Assembly (NCBI RefSeq): GCF_001428255.1
Contig: NZ_LMRW01000001.1
Location: forward strand, 188,504-252,503
Source of the DNA: Agromyces sp. Soil535
GTDB taxonomy: Bacteria > Actinomycetota > Actinomycetes > Actinomycetales > Microbacteriaceae
Reading direction: 5' to 3'
Length of the DNA: 64,000 bases
Shown piece after piece: positions 9,201 to 18,050 of the stretch. The position numbers and the translations under genes were made by a program. Within the stretch, counting starts at the first letter, position 1; each line of letters starts with the position of its first letter. The notes below the pieces were generated by a model. That model was given only the letters and a program-made list of their open reading frames with translations. It did not search any database and was not told the origin of the DNA.

Positions 9201-10732
9201 ATCTTCTGCCGGTCGCGCTGGAGGCTGGGGTTCCGAGCATCTCGACACTCAATCTGCTCGCCCCCGCCGTGCGTGTGGACACCTTCAAGAAGAAGCTCGT
9301 GCCCGTGCTCGACCAGGTCGACTCGCTGGCGCTGTTCACGATGACGAAGGCCTTCGAGCTCGACGACACCTGCCTGGGCATCTACAAGAAGTCGTTGCTC
9401 TACCTCATCCGCGCCGCCTTGGAGAATGAGACCGGTGCCGCAATCCTCGGCCTGCAGGAGGTCGTGAAGGCCGACCCGGAGCTGTCTGCGCTGTTCGGTG
9501 CTCCCGGGAGCGGGGCCAAGGGTGAGGTGATGTGGTCGAGGACCGTTGGCGGAGGGTCGCGCACGAGCAGCCAGGCGACCACCCACGGCGCGTTCGACGG
9601 TGAGACCGACACCATGAACAGCGTCGCCCGACGCGTCGTCGGATCCGACCTGACGCGGCCGTGGCAGCGTGCCCGCGCCATCGACGATGCACTGTGGCCG
9701 ACCGAGGACGAGGTGTTCGAGTACGTCGAGTCACGGACCGGGGCGCCTTCGACGGTGCCCGACGCCGAGGGGCGCCGCCGCGCCCTGTGCATCGGCATCG
9801 ACACCTACCCGACCGCCCCGCTGAACGGATGCGTCGAAGACGCCAAGGCGTGGGCGAAGGAGTTCACCACCGCCGGGTTCCGGGTCGAGACCCTGCATGA
9901 CAAGGACGCGACCCGCGCGAACATGGTCGACGCCATCCAGAACCTCGTCGTGTCCAGCCGTCCGGGCGATGTGCTCGCCCTGCAGTTCTCGGGCCACGGC
10001 ACCACCATCGTCGACCTCGATGGCGATGAGGCGATCGAGGACAGGGAGGGCGAGCTCGTCGACGAAGCACTGTGTCCCTGGGACTTCCACGACGGCGAGT
10101 TGCTCATCGACGATGACCTCGGCGCCATCTGGGATCTGCTGCCCGACGGCGTGAGCCTCACGATCTTCTTCGATTCCTGCCACTCCGGCGGTGCGCAGCG
10201 CAAGGTGCTCGGCGAGAAAGTCGCTGCGGATACCCGATCCCGTTATGTCAGCCTTGGGCGCACGACGGTCGCGGCGTACAAGGAGAAGCGTGGCGGCATA
10301 CCGGTCACGACAGCCCGCGACAACGAGCGGAGCGTGTTCTTCGGCGCCTGCCTCGAAAACCAGCCGGCCTACGAGAGCCCACACGAGACCCCCGACGGCA
10401 CTGTCTCGAGCGGGGACTTCACAGCGCGGGCCATCCCGTTGCTCCATGCGGCGATCGGCACTTCCACCAACGCCGAGTTCTACGACGCCGTGCTCGCCGC
10501 CTTCGGCGATGGCCGACGGCAGACCCCGGTGCTGAAGCCTCCCGCTCTGCAGGCGCGGAAGCTGCTCACGGGCGTTCCCGACCAACCCACCGTCGTTCCG
10601 CACACGCCGACCAGTGACACCGGCCGGCCGGTCCCGGTGCCCGATGGGGTCGTGGCGGCCGGAGGTACCGTTGCCCGCAACCAAGCGCTTGCGGAGTTCC
10701 TGCGGGCCACGGCCACTCTCATCGAGAGCTGA
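6239..10732 (+). CDS. CHAT protease - alpha/beta hydrolase - caspase-like (C14) fusion protein
   Basis: This single 1497-residue frame joins several modules. Residues 1-135 are an unrecognised domain, 136-222 a Pro/Glu-rich linker, and about 235-350 a strand-rich segment. Residues about 385-760 are a CHAT protease with His591 (FAGHG) and Cys661 (VLNACRLG), ending in the typical GGAAAFVGCLWSIGD region. About 795-1120 is an alpha/beta hydrolase (WAHGG; nucleophile Ser980 in VGHSAGS). About 1175-1400 is a C14 peptidase (RRALCIGID; His1253 in FSGHG; Cys1314 in FDSCHSGG). All catalytic residues are intact. GGAGG lies four bases before the ATG. There is no signal peptide or membrane segment, so it is cytoplasmic. 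CHAT and C14 enzymes both belong to clan CD and often serve regulated death or anti-phage defence; that role here is inference. Confidence 0.9.
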   Translation: MAGPTSLDLADRLATATADEGLALSFLSPEDVTPRLIEALSIRNESGGNDSIRLFASFGVQAENDGRITVLVSPGLHPLALIREDLAGFRLVRPTRDGEGRQVFDVHIVGGTTERIHLLAHEDGFELGGLMTLLGEPAGKPVEAPGPPAPPEATRHPAPPQAPAVSIDEEFPEGPAFEPQADFGGNALEPDGAFDDAGAQSPFPNGEGPAGSFEEGFGPAPEVEHRAAELAQIGASMPLVAQIGQPVPVVVRLSRGRVHVTAGSSHDETVIVVDPNQAVTVTLVRQGLDLDADETGERLMQIPEVDAPEKSETFRLIAVQLGDVEVQVIARQDHPQPIAVLRLQSVVQELPIREEDQPMLAEVEGGVARSIDRFLAPKTLTVDEDLVDTQSRLTFELVLPGFHHRYDSVALDKAELMATLYTDIEAAWEKFANLDPTERSASFRGLLREQGNRLARHVLPGDLYAYLRAHPDEFDELTILTSAETDIPWELLYIWDETSGEDEFDEGFLGRAGLVRWIYSTAHPKTMRIRPGAAHYLIPEYVDPRIALSEAEFEFEYLDAFQATPITPGSAADISALLHSENVDLLHFAGHGVTDDSVTPPLQQMVLANFRLPSDDADANAEEPPDPRTVAYSLDDLRLDLPDKPPFTLSEPGPLIVLNACRLGRAPTRRSEQGGFAEAFLRGGAAAFVGCLWSIGDQPARAFVEAFYDGLHEGLSVSKATIRARLAARMSGDSSWLAYTVYAHPDAHVELDGIEPKSSTRESAATAAGTLSKGTAMTSPAPSASRGSSNLTAAQLRALHPHVVNIPDGKLATGPTVLPSSDTDFKTVPADLDALFDTHLPQFIAAQNGQRPVPLVIWAHGGLVDKGAGLTVAQAQVAWWKANGAYPVHFVWETGLASSLWDAVKDALPGRPRSMDDFFDGVIEQAVRLANGKATWGAMKTIAENASKPGTGGAWQFAQRLGAFMKANPGEITVHAVGHSAGSIFHSHLLPVALEAGVPSISTLNLLAPAVRVDTFKKKLVPVLDQVDSLALFTMTKAFELDDTCLGIYKKSLLYLIRAALENETGAAILGLQEVVKADPELSALFGAPGSGAKGEVMWSRTVGGGSRTSSQATTHGAFDGETDTMNSVARRVVGSDLTRPWQRARAIDDALWPTEDEVFEYVESRTGAPSTVPDAEGRRRALCIGIDTYPTAPLNGCVEDAKAWAKEFTTAGFRVETLHDKDATRANMVDAIQNLVVSSRPGDVLALQFSGHGTTIVDLDGDEAIEDREGELVDEALCPWDFHDGELLIDDDLGAIWDLLPDGVSLTIFFDSCHSGGAQRKVLGEKVAADTRSRYVSLGRTTVAAYKEKRGGIPVTTARDNERSVFFGACLENQPAYESPHETPDGTVSSGDFTARAIPLLHAAIGTSTNAEFYDAVLAAFGDGRRQTPVLKPPALQARKLLTGVPDQPTVVPHTPTSDTGRPVPVPDGVVAAGGTVARNQALAEFLRATATLIES
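8555..8569 (+). promoter_or_regulatory. Internal ribosome-binding site and ATG inside the CHAT-caspase gene
   Basis: AAAGGA (8555-8560), six bases, then ATG (8567) is as good a start site as any real one in the window. It is in frame with the large protein, at Met777, exactly between the CHAT module and the hydrolase-caspase modules. Translation from here would give a separate 721-residue hydrolase-caspase protein. Confidence 0.55.
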
Positions 10733-10765
10733 CACGGTGACTCACCGGGCAGCGAGCGGCCGGCG

Positions 10766-12199
10766 TCAGTGTGCTTCGCGGGCCGCCCACCATTCGAGCA
10801 GGCGCTCGGCCGCGGCATCCGGCCCGATCGGGCCCTCGTCGAGTCGCACCTCGAGCAGGTATCGGTATGCCTCACCGACCACCGGCCCGGGCTTCACGTC
10901 GAGCAGCGCCATGATCTGCTCCCCGTCGAGCTCGGGGCGCACCGCGGCGAGCTCCTCCTCCTCGGCGAGCACCGCGATGCGCTCCTCGAGGTCGTCGTAG
11001 GCGAAGCCGAGGCGGTCGGCCTTGCGCCGGTTGCGGGTCGTGACGTCCGCCCGGGTGAGAATGTGCAGGCGCTCGAGCTGGTCGCCCGCGTCGCGCACGT
11101 ACCGGCGCACGGCGGAGTCGGTCCACGCGCCGTCAGTGTACCCGAAGAACCGCAGGTGCAGCTCGATGAGCCGCGAGACGGCCGCGATCGTGTCGTTGTC
11201 GAAGCGCAGCGCGCGCAGGCGCTTGCGGGCGAGCTTCGCCCCCACGACATCGTGGTGGTGGAAAGACACCGCACCGCCCGGTTCGAGGCGCCTGGTCGCC
11301 GGCTTGCCGATATCGTGCAGCAGCGCCGCGAGCCGCGCGACGAGATCGGGGGAGTCGAGGTTGCCGCGGCTCACCTCGTAGTCGATCGCCTGGTCGAGCA
11401 CGGTGAGCGAGTGCTCGTAGACATCCTTGTGGTGGTGGTGCTCGTCGACCTCGAGGCGCAGGGCGGGGATCTCGGGAATGACGCGGTCGGCGAGCCCCGA
11501 GTCCACGAGCAGGCGGATGCCGCCGCGCGGCACCGCGGTGAGCAGCAGCTTCGACAGCTCATCGCGCACGCGCTCGGCCGAGATGCGGTCGATCTCGGGC
11601 GCGAGCGTGGTCATGGCTACGCGGGTGCCCTGCTCCACGTCGAAGCCGAGCTGAGCCGAGAATCGGGCGGCCCGCAGCATCCTGAGCGGGTCGTCGCCGA
11701 ACGACTGCTCGGGCGCCGCCGGGGTGCGGAGGGTCTTTGCGAGCAGGTCCTCGACACCGCCCGACGGATCGACGAGGGCGAGCTGCGGCAGGCGCAGCGC
11801 GAGCGCGTTCACCGTGAAGTCGCGTCGGATGAGGTCGTCCTCGAGTCTCGTGCCGAACACGACCTCGGGCTTGCGCGAGCCGCCATCATAGGTGTCGGCG
11901 CGGTACGTGGTGATCTCGACCGTCTCGCCGGCGATCTTCGCGCCGATGGTGCCGAACGCGCGGCCGATGTCCCAGTGCGCCTCGGCGATCGGCCTGACGA
12001 TCGCGAGGATCTCGTCGGGTGTGGCATCCGTGGTGAAGTCGAGGTCGTTCGTGCCGCGTCCGAGGAACGCGTCGCGCACGGGGCCGCCCACGAGCGCGAG
12101 CTCGTGCCCCGCGGCGTCGAACGCCTCCGAGAGCCTTGCGACGGTCGGCGAAGCAGCCAGCTCGCCCAGCCGGTCGAGGGCCGCCGCGACACTCTGCAT
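10766..12199 (-). CDS. cca: CCA tRNA nucleotidyltransferase
   Basis: This 477-residue enzyme adds or repairs the 3' CCA of tRNAs. The nucleotidyltransferase signature GGPVRDAFLGRGTNDLDFTT at about residues 38-57 includes the two metal-binding Asp residues, and RRDFTVNALAL and DPLRMLRAARF follow. A C-terminal HD domain (DEHHHH, ALLHDIGKP) is the usual actinobacterial architecture. The start at 12199 is preceded by AGGGG. It converges on the CHAT-caspase gene with a 33-base gap and diverges from the DUF6049 gene. The enzyme matters here because tRNA-Ile and tRNA-Ala of this window lack an encoded CCA. Confidence 0.95.
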   Translation of the reverse strand: MQSVAAALDRLGELAASPTVARLSEAFDAAGHELALVGGPVRDAFLGRGTNDLDFTTDATPDEILAIVRPIAEAHWDIGRAFGTIGAKIAGETVEITTYRADTYDGGSRKPEVVFGTRLEDDLIRRDFTVNALALRLPQLALVDPSGGVEDLLAKTLRTPAAPEQSFGDDPLRMLRAARFSAQLGFDVEQGTRVAMTTLAPEIDRISAERVRDELSKLLLTAVPRGGIRLLVDSGLADRVIPEIPALRLEVDEHHHHKDVYEHSLTVLDQAIDYEVSRGNLDSPDLVARLAALLHDIGKPATRRLEPGGAVSFHHHDVVGAKLARKRLRALRFDNDTIAAVSRLIELHLRFFGYTDGAWTDSAVRRYVRDAGDQLERLHILTRADVTTRNRRKADRLGFAYDDLEERIAVLAEEEELAAVRPELDGEQIMALLDVKPGPVVGEAYRYLLEVRLDEGPIGPDAAAERLLEWWAAREAH

Positions 12200-12308
12200 G
12201 ACCCCTATGTTAAGCGGGCTCGCGCGAGAGTCCCTTGACGGGCGCCGGACGGCCTCCGCCTGTGGACGCCGAGCGGATGCCCCGACCCCACGCCGTAGAA
12301 TCGCGTGC

Positions 12309-14795
12309 ATGGTGGCCGAGTCGAACCCTGCGCGTCGCCGCGCCGACTCATCCCCCCGGCGCCCCACACGCCGCACGCGCCTCGCCCTGGCGGGCCTCGC
12401 CGTCGCCGCGCTCGCGGGCGTGGCCGCTGCGCCCCTTGCCGCGAACGCCGGCGTGGATCCCTCTGCCGGCCTGCAGGCCGTGCTCGCGTTCGCGGGCGGC
12501 GCAGGGTCGCTGGAGGGCACGGGGCTCGCGAAGTCCGGCCCTCCACAGGTGGTCGACGAAACCACCGGGCTGCGCGTGCGAGTCGCGCCGACCATCGCCA
12601 CCACCCTCTCGTTCGAGGCGCCGGTGGCGATCTCGGTCGAGATCGAGAACGCCACGGGCGAGGCCATCGCGCCCGGCGTCGTGCGCCTCGTGCGCGCCGG
12701 CGCGGCGATCGACGACGATGCCGAGCTCGACGACTGGCTCGCAGCGGATGCCGAGGGCAGTGCCGGCATCGGCTCCTCCGCGGTGCCGCTCGGCGAGGGC
12801 GATTCCCGCAGCCTCGCAGCCGGCGGCGCCGCCGTCGTGTCCTTCACCGTTCCCGGCGAGGCATTCGCCGACGTGGACGAGTCGGCGGTCATCGGCCTCG
12901 GTGCCGAGCTCATGGTCGGTGACACCGTCGTGGCGGCCGGTACCGCGGCCTACGCGAACGCCGACGTCGCCGCTGCCGGTTCCGTGGCGGTCGCCCTCGC
13001 AGCCCCCCTGACCACGCCCACGACTGGGGGCGCTGTCGGACTCATCGACGCCGACCGGCTCACGAACTGGACGGGACCCACCGGGTTGCTCACCCGGCAA
13101 CTCGATGCGCTCTCCGGTCGACGCGTCGCGATCGGCATCGATCCGCGCATCATCGCATCGATCCGCGTGCTCGGTTCGAGCGCGCCCGCATCCGCCACGG
13201 CGTGGTTGCAACGACTTGCGAACGTGCCCAACGAGGTCTTCCCCCTCGCCTACGCCGACGCCGACCTCGCCGTGCAGGCGCAGCTCGCCCTCCCTTCCCC
13301 GCTCACGCCCACCTCGTTCTCCGACGTGCTCGACCCCGCGAACTTCGCCGCACAGTCCGACGATGCGGCAGGCGACGACGCGGCCGGCGGTGGCGCATCC
13401 GCGCCGGCCACCGACGAGCCGAGCGAGCCCGAACCGACGCCGGGCCAGTTGCCGACCGCGCAGGAGCTCCTCGACTGGCCGTACACCCGCACCGACCTCG
13501 CCTGGCCGGCCGACGATACGGTCGCGGCGGGCGACCTCGCCTACTTCGACGCAGCCGGCCTCACCACGGCCCTGCTCGCCCCGGGCAACGTCGAGCCGGT
13601 CGATGGCCCGACCTCCTCGTCGGCCACCATCGACGGCTCCACCGCCCTCGTCGCGGACGCAGGGCTCACCGAGCCCCTCAGGGCGGCATCCGACGCCTCG
13701 ACCGACACCGAGTGGGGCGAGGCCACCGGCCGGCTCCTCGCCGAGCTCGCGCTCGACGCGGGCACGGCCCGCACCACCGTGCTCGCGACGTTCGATCGCG
13801 GCTCGGCCTCGCAGTCGGCACGGGTGTCGGCCCTCATCGACGAGATCGCCGGATCGGGCTGGTCGTCGCTGGCCGGGCTCGCCGACGCGATCGGCGCGCC
13901 GCCCGAGACGCGGATGCTGATCGACGAACCCGAGTCCGACCAGCGCGTCGCCACCGTCGCGCGCATGGTCGAGACCGAAGCCCAGCTCACCGAGTTCGCG
14001 ACCGTGCTCGACGACGAGGCGCTGCTCACGGGTCCGACCCGGCGCGAGCTGCTGTCGCTCCTCGATGTCGCCTGGCTCGACGATCGCGAGGCATGGGATG
14101 CCGCCGTGGCGGACTGGCTGGCCGCGCAGCGGAGCGTGCTCGGCGCCGTCTCGGTCGTGCCGAGCAGCACGATCAACGTGGTGTCCACCGAGACGGGCGT
14201 GCCCACCACGATCGAGAACACCCTGCCCTATGCGGTCACCGTCGTCGTCAACGTCGACCCCTCCAACGGACGCCTCATCGTCGAGGACCGCGTCGAGGTC
14301 ACCGTCGAACCGCAATCGCGGTCCACGGTGCGGGTGCCGGTCGCCGCCGGGGTCGGCAACGGCGAGGTGTCGCTCGCGGTCTCGCTGACATCGACCACCG
14401 GCGTGCCGATCGGCAGCACCGTGGTGATCCCCGCCAACGTGCAGGCGGACTGGGAGGGGCTCGGAGCCGCGGTCATCGCGACCATCGTGGTGCTCGTCTT
14501 CGGCATCGGCGTGTGGCGGAATGTCCGGCGCCGGCGGCGCGAGCGTGCGGCGACAGCGGCGGCAGCAGCGGCAGCGGCAACGGCCGTCGGCACGTCGGGG
14601 GCGGGCGCCGTCGCGACCGCGACGACGGCCGACGCCGACGGGAACGTGACCGGGCCAGACGGGGACGCGGCCGACACCGACGAGGGTGGAACCGCGAAAG
14701 AGACTCGAGCCGAAACCGAGACCCCGAGCGAGGCGACGCCCGATGACAACCCTGCGCCCCGAGCCGGCGAACCGACGGACCCCGCGCGTGGCTGA
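12309..14795 (+). CDS. DUF6049-family exported, membrane-anchored protein
   Basis: This 828-residue protein has a twin-Arg/basic N-terminus (RRRADSSPRRPTRRTR) and a hydrophobic segment ending in ANA (about residues 22-46), i.e. a signal peptide. A long Ala/Thr-rich extracellular region follows. Near the C-terminus there is one membrane helix (AAVIATIVVLVFGIGVW) with an Arg-rich stop and an Asp/Thr-rich cytoplasmic tail. Actinobacteria regularly carry such a protein directly before murJ, suggesting a role in cell-wall export, but no activity is known. Its end overlaps murJ by 53 bases. GTG at 12312 is an alternative start. Confidence 0.85.
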   Translation: MVAESNPARRRADSSPRRPTRRTRLALAGLAVAALAGVAAAPLAANAGVDPSAGLQAVLAFAGGAGSLEGTGLAKSGPPQVVDETTGLRVRVAPTIATTLSFEAPVAISVEIENATGEAIAPGVVRLVRAGAAIDDDAELDDWLAADAEGSAGIGSSAVPLGEGDSRSLAAGGAAVVSFTVPGEAFADVDESAVIGLGAELMVGDTVVAAGTAAYANADVAAAGSVAVALAAPLTTPTTGGAVGLIDADRLTNWTGPTGLLTRQLDALSGRRVAIGIDPRIIASIRVLGSSAPASATAWLQRLANVPNEVFPLAYADADLAVQAQLALPSPLTPTSFSDVLDPANFAAQSDDAAGDDAAGGGASAPATDEPSEPEPTPGQLPTAQELLDWPYTRTDLAWPADDTVAAGDLAYFDAAGLTTALLAPGNVEPVDGPTSSSATIDGSTALVADAGLTEPLRAASDASTDTEWGEATGRLLAELALDAGTARTTVLATFDRGSASQSARVSALIDEIAGSGWSSLAGLADAIGAPPETRMLIDEPESDQRVATVARMVETEAQLTEFATVLDDEALLTGPTRRELLSLLDVAWLDDREAWDAAVADWLAAQRSVLGAVSVVPSSTINVVSTETGVPTTIENTLPYAVTVVVNVDPSNGRLIVEDRVEVTVEPQSRSTVRVPVAAGVGNGEVSLAVSLTSTTGVPIGSTVVIPANVQADWEGLGAAVIATIVVLVFGIGVWRNVRRRRRERAATAAAAAAAATAVGTSGAGAVATATTADADGNVTGPDGDAADTDEGGTAKETRAETETPSEATPDDNPAPRAGEPTDPARG

Positions 14796-16407
14796 CGACG
14801 ATCGCATCGGCAGGGCCAGCGTCTTCCTCGCGTCGGGCACGATCGTCTCCCGCATCCTCGGGTTCGTGAAGGCGATCGTGCTCGCGGCCGCCATCGGCGT
14901 GATCGGGTCGACGTCGGCCGACGCCTTCGCGGTCGCGAACGGCCTGCCCAACACCGTGTACGTCATCGTCGCGGGCGGCGTGCTGTCGGCGGTGCTCGTG
15001 CCGCAGATCGTGCGTGCCAGCACGCACACCGACGGCGGCAGCGCCTACATCAACAAGCTGCTCACCCTCGCGCTCGTCGTGATCGGCGCGGCGACCGTGC
15101 TCGCCACGGTGCTCGCACCCGTGCTCACCTGGATCTACGCCGGCTCGAACAGCGAGATCCTGCCGCTCGCGATCGCCTTCGCATGGTGGTGCCTGCCGCA
15201 GATCTTCTTCTACGGCCTGTACACGCTGCTCGGCGAGGTGCTGAACGCGCGTCGCAGCTTCGGCCCATTCACCTGGGTGCCGGTGCTCAACAACGTCGTC
15301 GCGCTCGCCGGCCTGGTGGCGTTCGGCGTGCTGTTCGGCTTCGATCCCGACGGCGCGCGCGCAGTCGCCGACTGGACGCCCGGCATGGTCGCGCTGCTCG
15401 CCGGCTCTGCGACCCTCGGTATCGCCACGCAGGCGCTCGTGCTGTTCTGGTTCTGGCGGCGCATCGGCCTGCGCTACCGCCCCGACTTCGCCTGGCGGGG
15501 CGTGGGGCTCGGCGCCGCAGGCCGCATGGCCGGGTGGACGTTCGGGATGCTGCTGCTCACCACGTTCGCCGGGATCGTGCAGAAGCAGGTGGTGCTGCGC
15601 GCTTCTGGTACCGGCGCGTCCATCGCGGCCATCGACAACGCGTGGCTGGTGTTCATGCTGCCGCACTCGGTGATCGCGGTGTCGATCGCCACGGCCTACT
15701 TCACGCGCATGAGCGAGCACGCGCACGCCGGTGTGGTCGACCGCGTGCGCGACGACCTCTCGAGCGCGGTGCGCGGGGTCAGCGTGATCCTGGTGCTCGC
15801 GGCCGCGGTGCTGATGGTCGTGGCCTATCCGTTCGCCGCGGTCTTCCAGCCTGGTCTCGAGCGGGCATCGGCGCTCGGCAACGTCATCATCGCGTTCGCG
15901 ATCGGCCTCGTCGGCTTCAGCATCCTGTTCGTCGTGCAACGCACGTTCTACGCGCTCGGCGACACCCGCACGCCGTTCTTCTTCACCCTGTTCCAGGTGG
16001 TCCTCTTCACGATCGCTGCGCTCGGATGCGTCCTGCTCCCGCTCGAGTGGATCGCGGTCGGCGTCGCCGTTGCGACGACGATCGCCGGCACTGCGCAACT
16101 CATCCTCGCGACGGTGCTGCTGCGACGACGACTCGGCGGACTCGACGGCCGTCGGATCGCGGTGAGCCTCGGACGCGACCTCGCCGCCGTGCTCGTGCCC
16201 GCCGGCGTCGGCGTCGTGCTCCTCATCGCGCTCGGCGGCACCACAGCCGGCGGCTTCGCGATCAGCGATCGGTTCGGGGCGATCATCTCGATGGCCCTCA
16301 TCGGCGTCGTCATGGCGGCCGCGTACTTCGGCATCCTCTGGCTGCTGCGCTCACCCGAGCTCCGCGGCTTCGCGACGCCGCTCATGTCCCGGATGCGGCG
16401 CGGATGA
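14743..16407 (+). CDS. murJ: Lipid II flippase MurJ
   Basis: The 554-residue polytopic membrane protein is an MviN/MurJ-family flippase, which moves lipid II across the membrane for peptidoglycan synthesis. About fourteen hydrophobic segments are visible. The N-terminal signature GTIVSRILGFVKAIVLA and the conserved NVVALAG-type and RTFYALGDTRTPF motifs match the family. The start at 14743 lies inside the DUF6049 gene in another frame, implying translational coupling. Unlike mycobacterial MurJ it has no kinase-like or extracellular extension. Confidence 0.94.
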   Translation: MTTLRPEPANRRTPRVADDDRIGRASVFLASGTIVSRILGFVKAIVLAAAIGVIGSTSADAFAVANGLPNTVYVIVAGGVLSAVLVPQIVRASTHTDGGSAYINKLLTLALVVIGAATVLATVLAPVLTWIYAGSNSEILPLAIAFAWWCLPQIFFYGLYTLLGEVLNARRSFGPFTWVPVLNNVVALAGLVAFGVLFGFDPDGARAVADWTPGMVALLAGSATLGIATQALVLFWFWRRIGLRYRPDFAWRGVGLGAAGRMAGWTFGMLLLTTFAGIVQKQVVLRASGTGASIAAIDNAWLVFMLPHSVIAVSIATAYFTRMSEHAHAGVVDRVRDDLSSAVRGVSVILVLAAAVLMVVAYPFAAVFQPGLERASALGNVIIAFAIGLVGFSILFVVQRTFYALGDTRTPFFFTLFQVVLFTIAALGCVLLPLEWIAVGVAVATTIAGTAQLILATVLLRRRLGGLDGRRIAVSLGRDLAAVLVPAGVGVVLLIALGGTTAGGFAISDRFGAIISMALIGVVMAAAYFGILWLLRSPELRGFATPLMSRMRRG

Positions 16408-16595
16408 ACTGGACCTGAGGATGCGGCGTTCCCCGCACCGCGGCATCCGTGCAACCGAGCGCCGCTCCGCGGCATCCGACTCTCGCAGACCGTCGACAGG
16501 CGCTGGAATACGCGCCGCCTAGACTGTGTTCACCATGACGGTGGCATTTCCGGCGCGCCGGTGCTGCCGATACGCATGTGACGACAGGAGCGAAG

Positions 16596-17570
16596 TTGCG
16601 CGACATCATCATCATCGGCTCGGGCCCGGCCGGATTCACGGCCGCGATCTACGCCGCGCGCGCAGATCTGAAGCCCCTGCTCATCGCGAGCTCCGTCGAG
16701 ATCGGCGGCGAGCTGATGAACACGACCGAGGTCGAGAACTACCCGGGCTTCCCCGACGGCATCATGGGCCCCGACCTGATGGCGAAGTTCCAGGCGCAGG
16801 CGGAGCGGTTCGGCACCGAGGTCGTCTACGACGATGTCGTGGAGCTCGAGCTCGACGGCCCCGTGAAGCGCGTCAAGCTGGGCAACGGCGAGGAGCACGA
16901 GGCCGCGGCGCTCATCTACGCGACCGGCTCGGCGTATCGCAAGCTGGGCCTCCCAGAGGAGGAGATCCTCTCGGGCCACGGGCTCTCGTGGTGCGCGACG
17001 TGCGACGGCTTCTTCTTCCGTCAGAAGACCATCGCGGTGGTCGGCGGCGGCGACTCGGCCATGGAGGAGGCGAGCTTCCTCACCCGGTTCGCCGACAAGG
17101 TCTACGTGATCCATCGGCGCGACTCGCTGAAGGCGTCGAAGATCATGCAGCAGCGGGCGTTCGACAACGAGAAGATCGAATTCATCTGGAACGCGGAGGT
17201 CGCCGCGATCCACGGCGCGAACGCCGTGAGCGGTGTGACGCTGCGTGACACCGTCACCGGCGAGGAGCGCGGACTCGACCTCGACGGCCTGTTCGTCGCG
17301 ATCGGCAACGACCCGCGCACCCACCTCGTGCACGGCAAGCTCGAGCTCACGGCGGAGGGCACCATCGCGGTCGACGGCCGCTCCTCGAAGACGTCGGTAC
17401 CGGGCGTGTTCGCCGCCGGCGACGTCATCGACCCGCACTACCGGCAGGCCGTCACGGCCGCCGGTTCGGGCACGGTCGCCGCGCTCGACGCCGAGCACTA
17501 CCTGGCCGCACTCGGCAACGAGAACGCTGCCGAGGCACTGCTCGAGAACGAATTCGTCGTGGTCGACTGA
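16596..17570 (+). CDS. trxB: Thioredoxin-disulfide reductase
   Basis: The 324-residue flavoenzyme transfers electrons from NADPH to thioredoxin. The FAD-binding IIIIGSGPAGFTAAIYAARA is at the N-terminus, the redox-active CATC (Cys133, Cys136) follows in WCATCDGFFF, then the NADPH-binding VVGGGDSAMEEA and the C-terminal FAD motif VFAAGDVIDP. A TTG at 16596, five bases after AGGAG, gives the usual family N-terminus (MRDIIIIGSG); a GTG at 16578 would add six residues. It is followed 37 bases later by trxA. A promoter-like TAGACT lies near 16520. Confidence 0.96.
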   Translation: MRDIIIIGSGPAGFTAAIYAARADLKPLLIASSVEIGGELMNTTEVENYPGFPDGIMGPDLMAKFQAQAERFGTEVVYDDVVELELDGPVKRVKLGNGEEHEAAALIYATGSAYRKLGLPEEEILSGHGLSWCATCDGFFFRQKTIAVVGGGDSAMEEASFLTRFADKVYVIHRRDSLKASKIMQQRAFDNEKIEFIWNAEVAAIHGANAVSGVTLRDTVTGEERGLDLDGLFVAIGNDPRTHLVHGKLELTAEGTIAVDGRSSKTSVPGVFAAGDVIDPHYRQAVTAAGSGTVAALDAEHYLAALGNENAAEALLENEFVVVD

Positions 17571-17607
17571 CGCGACGCGACATCCGCTTCACCAAAGGAG
17601 AAACGCA

Positions 17608-17931
17608 ATGACTGCACGTGCAGTGACCGAGGCCACCTTCGAGCAGGAGGTCCTCAAGAACGACAAGCCCGTCGTCGTCGACTTCTGGGCCGAGTGGTGC
17701 GGACCGTGTCGCGCGGTGAGCCCCATCCTCGACCAGATCGCCACGGAGCACTCCGACAGGCTCGACATCGTCAAGCTCAACGTCGACGACTACCCGCAGC
17801 TCGCCATGAAGTACCAGATCACCGCGATCCCGGCGTTCAAGGTGTTCCAGGCGGGCGAGGTCGTGAAGACCGTCATCGGCGCCAAGCCGAAGCCCGCCCT
17901 CGAGGCCGACCTCGCCGCCTACATCTCGTAG
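17608..17931 (+). CDS. trxA: Thioredoxin
   Basis: This 107-residue thioredoxin has the active site WAEWCGPCR at about residues 29-37 and the cis-proline region ITAIPAFKVF. It reduces protein disulfides in the cytoplasm and is recharged by the reductase encoded just upstream. AAAGGAG lies eight bases before the ATG. A perfect 14-bp hairpin follows, closing the trxB-trxA operon. Confidence 0.97.
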   Translation: MTARAVTEATFEQEVLKNDKPVVVDFWAEWCGPCRAVSPILDQIATEHSDRLDIVKLNVDDYPQLAMKYQITAIPAFKVFQAGEVVKTVIGAKPKPALEADLAAYIS

Positions 17932-17953
17932 CCGGCCGCCTCGCACACGCATC

Positions 17954-17985
17954 GAGACCCGCCCGGCACACGCCGGGCGGGTCTC
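17954..17985 (+). terminator. Terminator of trxB-trxA
   Basis: GAGACCCGCCCGGC (17954-17967), a four-base loop, and GCCGGGCGGGTCTC (17972-17985) form a perfect 14-bp stem 22 bases after the trxA stop. Only a short pyrimidine run follows. Confidence 0.85.
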
Positions 17986-18050
17986 TCGCGTATCCGGGCC
18001 CCCCGAACCCAGCAACTAGCATGAATATCCTGAGCAGAAACGGAAGCGAC

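Noticed and set aside
10769..12238. A 489-residue frame antisense to the CCA-adding enzyme
   Set aside because: Shadow of a certain gene, with no recognisable motif.
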